Assembly (NCBI GenBank): GCA_935421135.1
Contig: OW285187.1
Coordinates: forward strand, 248,001 to 312,000
DNA from: Bugulina stolonifera
Taxonomy: Eukaryota; Bryozoa; Gymnolaemata; Cheilostomatida; Bugulidae
Reading direction: 5' to 3'
Length of the DNA: 64,000 bases
This document shows positions 61,548 through 64,000 of the stretch, in pieces; within the stretch, counting starts at the first letter, position 1; each line of letters starts with the position of its first letter. A program made the position numbers and the translations under genes. The notes below the pieces were generated by a model. That model did not search any database. It was not told where the DNA came from and saw only the letters and a list, made by a program, of their open reading frames with translations.

Positions 61548-62200
61548 GTCTGTCCATATCTCTATGGCTGTAACTACTTGACCAGCCTGAGGTAGTCAGT
61601 CACTGCTTATGTTGCATTGCTAGATTATCTACAGTAAGCAATGGCATAATGTACAACTTGCAACTAATCTCATGTTGTCTCACACTAGATGAGATTCAGC
61701 GAGATATTGGTGCCCACTATAGACACGGTCAGGACAACATGGCTGCTCAAGCTCATGAACCGGGTGAACCGCCCTGTTCTATTAGTCGGGGAGACCGGAA
61801 CCAGTAAAACCGCTACAATCCAGGCATTCAACAGAAACCTTGATGCTGACAAATATGTAAGTAATATTCTAAAAATGTCACCAAATGTTAAATATACACA
61901 CACGTCTATCTTGGGAATTCAATCAGGGGTGGGCTTGTCTTGTGGATTGAATGACTAAAAACAGCATGTCTAATATTTGGCACAGTACAGTGCTAGGTCA
62001 CTGCTGTTTCCTTGCTGTATACTGTAGCTGTCAGTTTCCTACTGTAGATGCTACTGTCAATGAATTTCTCATCACGTACCACATCCCTGGATGTACAGCG
62101 GAACCTAGAAGCCAATGTTGAGAAGAGAACTAAAGACACGTTTGGACCTCCTTTGGGAAAGAAACTTCTTGTTTTCATCGATGATATGAATATGCCTCAG
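34325..62200 (+). CDS. DNAH10, inner-arm axonemal dynein heavy chain, exons 1-45 (gene incomplete in window)
   Basis: 45 exons joined by GT-AG sites with agreeing phases give 2,783 codons without a stop: 34325-34550, 35239-35559, 35719-35849, 36013-36240, 36366-36534, 36699-36967, 37205-37509, 37604-37802, 38585-38701, 39286-39534, 40266-40442, 40972-41148, 41252-41384, 41700-41908, 42415-42528, 43823-43969, 44405-44593, 44842-45002, 46335-46566, 46939-47199, 47489-47647, 47765-47881, 48275-48377, 48623-48801, 49736-49947, 50339-50495, 50616-50849, 51636-51758, 51906-52139, 52246-52475, 52826-52997, 53173-53273, 54024-54342, 54579-54731, 55616-55804, 56096-56242, 57021-57221, 59093-59202, 59484-59778, 60121-60229, 60601-60746, 60879-61092, 61375-61484, 61689-61856, 62048-62200. 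The linker and AAA1-AAA2 blocks match DNAH10 best (for example [38 protein letters not shown]). With DNAH2 it forms the two-headed I1/f inner arm of motile cilia. AAA4-AAA6, stalk and C-terminus (about 1,700 residues by family length) are not in the window before the antisense gene. The exon 25 acceptor is the least certain. Confidence 0.95.
34600..35136. mobile_element. TIR element (MITE, 537 bp) filling dynein intron 1
   Basis: Inverted ends of 25 bp, CAGTGATTTTCCATGCTTCG and CAGTGATATTCCATGCTTCG each followed by TATTT, match at 24 of 25. The motif cttcgtattt / aaatacgaag recurs inside (34615-34680; 35045-35060). atg on both sides may be a 3-bp target duplication. No coding capacity. Confidence 0.8.
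36950..37175. repeat. 40-bp repeat carrying the dynein exon 6 donor
   Basis: Units contain the last exon bases gttcagtctatcatagca followed by gtgagttaatat. Donor-like sites at 36968 (real), 37008, 37048, 37088, 37128 and 37168. Confidence 0.95.
37794..37915. repeat. Repeat carrying the dynein exon 8 donor
   Basis: Four copies of a short unit with gtagccaag or gtagctaag followed by gtaagctata. The first is the real exon 8 end (37802/37803). Confidence 0.85.
37916..38565. repeat. Dynein intron 8 minisatellite, about 22 bp
   Basis: Some 29 copies of tactagactgtgtgtgttgc-type units with length variants (Gct, Tatta). Confidence 0.95.
38800..39290. repeat. 48-bp repeat carrying the dynein exon 10 acceptor
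   Basis: About 9-10 copies, each ending tacttgttgtttag followed by tt. The last is the real acceptor (39285) leading into ttcaagg. Confidence 0.92.
39585..40265. repeat. Dynein intron 10 low-complexity array
   Basis: Mixed 12-24-bp units built from tacactatacttgtg and gtacacgatacgctat. Gives overlapping open frames of over 250 codons in several frames; none is a gene. The acceptor tatacttag at 40265 is part of the same repeat style. Confidence 0.92.
40430..40905. repeat. 31-bp repeat carrying the dynein exon 11 donor
   Basis: About 15 copies of ggtagaaag followed by gttagtaatacagactagct. The first is the real exon 11 end and donor (40442/40443). Variants gtgagt also occur. Confidence 0.93.
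41475..41690. repeat. Dynein intron 13 minisatellite, 20 bp
   Basis: About ten copies of ctatcatgtatgaccatagg. Cryptic ag sites here do not keep the reading phase; the real acceptor is downstream at 41699. Confidence 0.92.
41897..42320. repeat. 34-bp repeat carrying the dynein exon 14 donor
   Basis: About 12 copies of tagtagcagag followed by gtaagtacatctactactac. The first junction (41908/41909, gtgagt) is the real donor. Confidence 0.95.
42535..43770. repeat. Dynein intron 15 minisatellite, 31 bp
   Basis: About 39 copies of ttcactcactacttgtatac / tagtagataga. The longest array in the window (about 1.2 kb). Confidence 0.97.
44005..44400. repeat. Dynein intron 16 minisatellite, 21 bp
   Basis: About 18 copies of ttacctgtgtacatgtctgtg. 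The period is a multiple of three, so several frames on both strands stay open. Confidence 0.95.
44600..44830. repeat. Dynein intron 17 repeat
   Basis: About five copies of a ctatactatatactacacta / tggtgtatatac unit. Confidence 0.9.
45040..45375. repeat. Dynein intron 18 repeat, left part
   Basis: Short units of ctatactatactgctg type, about 15-16 bp with variants. Confidence 0.85.
45376..45714. other. Unique part of dynein intron 18
   Basis: About 340 bp of non-repetitive intron, unusual in this gene. No RNA gene or coding sequence recognised. Confidence 0.4.
45715..46225. repeat. Dynein intron 18 minisatellite, about 22 bp
   Basis: About 23 copies of gtaggcaggagagggtgtat with gt. Purine-rich on + and so C/T-rich on -, where it yields spurious Pro/Leu/Thr/His frames. 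Confidence 0.95.
46585..46825. repeat. Dynein intron 19 minisatellite, 37 bp
   Basis: About six copies of acagtagctacatagatctg / tacacacagtcacatac. Confidence 0.93.
47255..47465. repeat. Dynein intron 20 minisatellite, 27 bp
   Basis: About seven copies of catatagtgacaggtacatg / tatactc. The period is a multiple of three, giving open frames on both strands. Confidence 0.94.
47890..48275. repeat. 63-bp repeat carrying the dynein exon 23 acceptor
   Basis: About six copies ending ttactcttgtatatttag. The last ttag (48274) is the real acceptor before ttcacaag. Confidence 0.93.
48378..48600. repeat. Dynein intron 23 repeat, 55 bp
   Basis: Four copies of a unit with gtagactattcatagatacc and agtatagagttgcttatat, starting near the donor gtatgt. 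Confidence 0.9.
48790..49610. repeat. 38-bp repeat carrying the dynein exon 24 donor
   Basis: About 21 copies of tatagagtttaca followed by gtgagtatatactatataca. The first (48801/48802) is the real exon end and donor; all but the last few keep gtgagt. Confidence 0.96.
49611..49729. repeat. Short repeat before dynein exon 25
   Basis: Three copies of a unit with tatactgtatacatgttgag and gtatgtactatagt. The exon 25 acceptor that follows (near 49735) has a poor pyrimidine tract. Confidence 0.85.
49985..50335. repeat. Dynein intron 25 minisatellite, about 53 bp
   Basis: About six copies of a unit with accatcactaaccgtatgat and atggtagatgattcaccatg. Confidence 0.93.
50860..51565. repeat. Dynein intron 27 minisatellite, 33 bp
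   Basis: About 20 copies of tctatctatacactatactg / tagattacacctg. The period is a multiple of three, so it translates as an open repetitive frame. Confidence 0.95.
51759..51905. repeat. Short repeat in dynein intron 28
   Basis: Two to three copies of acatgtatgtaggtatatgt-type sequence. Confidence 0.75.
52449..52805. repeat. 43-bp repeat carrying the dynein exon 30 end and donor
   Basis: Seven to eight copies of ttctactactgctaccagaa followed by aactag and gtcagtatatcactata. The first holds the last ~26 coding bases of exon 30 and the real donor (52475/52476). In later copies the coding part drifts (agtaaactag). Confidence 0.95.
53530..54023. repeat. 27-bp repeat carrying the dynein exon 33 acceptor
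   Basis: About 18 copies of ttatacacatacacttgtat / tacactg. The real acceptor is the last copy, changed to cttgtattgcag then tgttg. Earlier copies ttacag/ttacac are near-acceptors. The multiple-of-three period fuses the array to exon 33 in one long open frame. Confidence 0.95.
54360..54575. repeat. Dynein intron 33 repeat, about 60 bp
   Basis: Three to four copies of a unit with ataccatctagtaagtacac and atgtatattatatatgtatg. Each copy also holds a gtaagt. Confidence 0.88.
54840..55545. repeat. Dynein intron 34 minisatellite, 22 bp
   Basis: About 32 copies of agtagagtaactgtagactc with ac or gc. Confidence 0.97.
55850..56085. repeat. Dynein intron 35 minisatellite, 18 bp
   Basis: About eleven copies of aatgtataactactgtac. 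The period is a multiple of three, open on both strands. Confidence 0.95.
56260..56985. repeat. Dynein intron 36 minisatellite, 32 bp
   Basis: About 22 copies of tactagtatcactacaactag / tacacatctat. Confidence 0.97.
57250..57285. repeat. Start of the 38-bp array in dynein intron 37
   Basis: One unit (gtacattgtatagtgtacta) before the hAT-like insertion. The array resumes at 58285. Confidence 0.85.
57286..58284. mobile_element. hAT-like non-autonomous element (999 bp), perfect 8-bp duplication
   Basis: Starts TAGTGCTGGGCGGTGTTTCG, ends in the inverse of TAGTGCTGGGCGGTTTTGAT. Identical ctattact flanks (57278-57285; 58285-58292). An internal segment of about 200 bp (attcgatgccatccttgga ... aaaatggctgccatt) is present three times in tandem (from about 57490, 57690 and 57920), but once in the 25083 copy. 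No coding frame. Confidence 0.92.
58285..59050. repeat. Dynein intron 37 minisatellite, 38 bp
   Basis: About 19 copies of tgtacattgtatagtgtact / attactctgtacaccatg. Confidence 0.97.
59215..59460. repeat. Dynein intron 38 degenerate repeat
   Basis: About six diverged units of ctgtgattggttgtactgaa with tgtatactact. Confidence 0.8.
59830..60085. repeat. Dynein intron 39 low-complexity tract
   Basis: Short units of cagtacactacgccacacta and cagtacattgcacca type. Confidence 0.85.
60225..60395. repeat. About 58-bp repeat at the dynein exon 40 donor
   Basis: Three copies of a unit beginning aggtatatacatgtacgtac and containing gaatatgttgtgttactgtg. The first junction (60229/60230) is the real donor; two more ag/gtatat sites follow. 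Confidence 0.85.
60396..60600. other. Unique, higher-GC segment in dynein intron 40
   Basis: About 200 bp unlike the surrounding AT-rich repeats, open in one frame on + for about 70 codons. Skipping it is required: splicing 60229 to 60601 keeps phase and gives the DNAH10-like [17 protein letters not shown]. No homology recognised. Confidence 0.4.
61110..61355. repeat. Dynein intron 42 minisatellite, 21 bp
   Basis: About twelve copies of acctgttacctacatgtcacg. The period is a multiple of three, so it is open in three frames. Confidence 0.95.
61487..61552. repeat. (GTCT)n microsatellite in dynein intron 43
   Basis: About 16 tetranucleotide copies directly after the exon 43 donor. Confidence 0.97.
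61689..62200 (+). other. DNAH10 exons 44-45: AAA3, last visible dynein coding sequence
   Basis: Walker A GETGTSKT at residues 2710-2717. Walker [12 protein letters not shown] with Asp2777-Asp2778. Exon 45 ends at residue 2783 with a strong donor (caggtgagtt). The expected next segment, beginning with a DEYGTQQP-type motif, was not found on + between 62201 and 64000. Confidence 0.93.
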
Positions 62201-62209
62201 GTGAGTTCA

Positions 62210-62465
62210 TTAAATAGGTGTCTATGATGCTATGCCATGAACTGTTGACTAGTGGCTGTGTGCTATGACCTGTTGAATAGTGACTGTGTGCTATGAACTG
62301 TTGACTAGTGACTGTGTGCTATGAACTGTTGAATAGTGACTGTGTGCTATGAACTGTTGAATAGTGACTGTGTGCTATGAACTGTTGAATAGTGACTGTG
62401 TGCTAAGAACTGTTGAATAGTGACTGTGTGCTATGAACTGTTGAATAGTGACTGTGTGCTAAGAA
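62210..62465. repeat. 28-bp minisatellite after dynein exon 45
   Basis: About nine copies of gctatgaactgttgaatagt / gactgtgt, in the same position relative to the donor as in other dynein introns. This supports 62201 onward being a true dynein intron. Confidence 0.93.
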
Positions 62466-62697
62466 ATATATAAATATATAATCGTGCGACATGCAACTGA
62501 CTTGTACCAGTTCATATACCACCCTCCCCCTCCCTCCCTTACATACAGTGTATAAAGTGTGGATATATGGCAATCAGTTTATGCTATTCTATACACACAA
62601 GCACAGTTAATGAATCCACGCCATGTGTATTACATTATATATACACATGTATAATGTATAATTTAATACATTCAGTGTGCGAGGGTTAATATCATGG

Positions 62698-64000
62698 TCA
62701 TAGTGGGTATGGTTCCACTTCTCTTTCCCATCTAAAAGCCAAATGTCCAGCTTTGCATTGTTCATATGAAGGTACTCTGGTTCCATTGCATGTTGGGTAG
62801 AAACATTGAAGTCCAAGGACATTGAATATGAGCTCTCCCATGTAGCTGGCCTCTGTTGAGTTGAGGGAGAGGAGACAATCCCTGTACTGTTGGTCACACT
62901 GACAAAGGACCCTGTAATTATACACACAGTACTATCACAGTATCGTCACTGGTATTAGCAGTACACTTAGTATAGGTATTGGCAAACATAGTATTATCTC
63001 CATTCATACACCTCTACTAACAGTACACATGTCTGGTGATGGGAGTGTAGCCTCACCTCCTGAACTTGTCTGCAGCGGCAGTTGGAGTTGCCACTCCCTG
63101 ATGGTTACTGTCTGACTGCAGGTTACATATACTCCTCATGTAGCAGCATTTATCTAAACTCTTCAGAGGCACTGATTCTGTATCCATGGACACCTGTCGA
63201 CCTGCCTGGCATCTCCTTGTACCTAAAGTTAATTAGGATATGACATCACTTCCTGTGACTATGTTAGGCCTGCTGAGCGTAGGATGGACTATCCTTGTGC
63301 TCACATTGCCTGTGGACAGGATGCTGTGTTTTTTCCTGCTGCTCATATTGATTTGGTATTTTACCTGGATATGTGGCGTATAACTGTAGCCCTAGAGCCT
63401 CTCTTTGGTTTTCTTTACTCCTCGACTTGTGCATGTTGTAATTGAAAAGATCTTTAGTTATATTCAGGTAGTTAGTCTCCAGGTAGCCAAGCACATTGCT
63501 ACCATTAATAGATATATGTAATCGTTCCATGTACAGTCTATCTAGAATTCTGGACCCGGTCGTTAGATAATCTATAGCAGATCTACAGGGAAGTACAGAG
63601 TGGCAGAGGTCACTGATTGGTTCACAAGTACGTAGAACTGATACATTTCATGAGTTAACCAGTGTAGTTGACAAGTCTACCAGCTACTCTGCCTAACAAT
63701 TCACAATATTATACAGAATGGGTATACATGCATGTATCTACAAATAGATACGTGCAAAACATTACAATATAATTCACAAGCAAACAACTAGACCATTTAC
63801 ACCCTCAATGGCCAATTGGTGGGCTTTTGGTAAAGATACACAATTTGGAGCTGGATTACCTTGACCTATCTGCACACGTCTGTCAACACTCACCTGTCAT
63901 TGAATTGGTAATATCCAACTATACTTCCATTAGCTATTGGTGAAGTGTCAGACTTGACAGCTACAACAAATACTAGAGCTATGGAGTTCTGTGATGTCCC
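62698..64000 (-). CDS. Group III phospholipase A2-like protein with degenerate active site, last four exons (5' part beyond window)
   Basis: Minus-strand exons, upstream first: >64000-63894, 63582-63365, 63222-63057, 62911-62698 (stop TGA at 62698-62700). All junctions are GT-AG and phases agree. The P-G-T at the 63365/63222 junction, the paired Cys (CC) segment in exon 63222-63057, and the C-x-C-D plus DCL block in the last exon place it in the group III (bee-venom-like) secreted phospholipase A2 family. That family normally cleaves the sn-2 ester of phospholipids outside cells using a His-Asp pair and calcium. Here the family pattern CCxxHDxC reads CCYMRSIC, so His and Asp are Arg and Ser, and the calcium-loop W-C-G is R-C-Q. 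It should not be catalytic. The more upstream exons carry a domain not recognised. The N-terminus and any signal peptide lie beyond the window. Confidence 0.75.

Overview
The window is animal-type nuclear DNA: AT-rich, with many introns, GT-AG splice sites, animal gene families and eukaryotic transposons. The gene content and short, repeat-filled introns would suit an early-branching animal such as a demosponge, but the sequence alone does not fix the species. Four protein-coding genes can be supported. (1) An intronless Golgi-type sulfotransferase on + (1051-2439). (2) A 16-exon ABCB half-transporter on + (9160-29536; 802 codons once spliced), complete from ATG to stop. (3) The first 45 coding exons (2,783 in-frame codons) of the inner-arm axonemal dynein heavy chain DNAH10 on + (34325-62200), from the N-terminus to the AAA3 Walker B motif. 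(4) The last four exons of a group III phospholipase A2-like gene on - (62698 to beyond 64000), whose active-site His-Asp pair is replaced.

Layout: 1-1050 is a 45-bp minisatellite and a short upstream region. 2440-9159 is intergenic DNA with a solo-LTR-like copy, a dispersed repeat and a cluster of small palindromes. 9160-29536 is the ABCB gene. 29537-34324 is its 3' UTR followed by intergenic DNA with a LINE reverse-transcriptase fossil, a second LTR-like copy and a truncated hAT-like element. 34325 onward is the dynein gene. The phospholipase-like gene lies antisense about 500 bp after the last visible dynein exon, so it is either nested in a dynein intron or marks an assembly or rearrangement breakpoint.

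The most striking feature is in the introns. Nearly every intron of the two large genes carries its own private minisatellite (periods about 18-63 bp). In at least a dozen introns the repeat unit contains the intron's own splice junction, including up to about 25 bp of neighbouring coding sequence. This produces rows of donor-like or acceptor-like sites (for example about 22 donor copies after ABCB exon 11 and about 21 after dynein exon 24). This resembles the tandem-duplication route proposed for intron birth and expansion.

Several DNA transposons sit inside these arrays with clean target-site duplications: a mariner with a 4.8-kb TTAA-flanked element inside it, a Tc1-like element, and three hAT-like non-autonomous elements (two in arrays, one in plain intron). 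A TIR element also fills most of dynein intron 1. The three well-covered genes do not form a pathway: one sulfates glycans in the Golgi, one moves substrates across a membrane, and one drives cilia.
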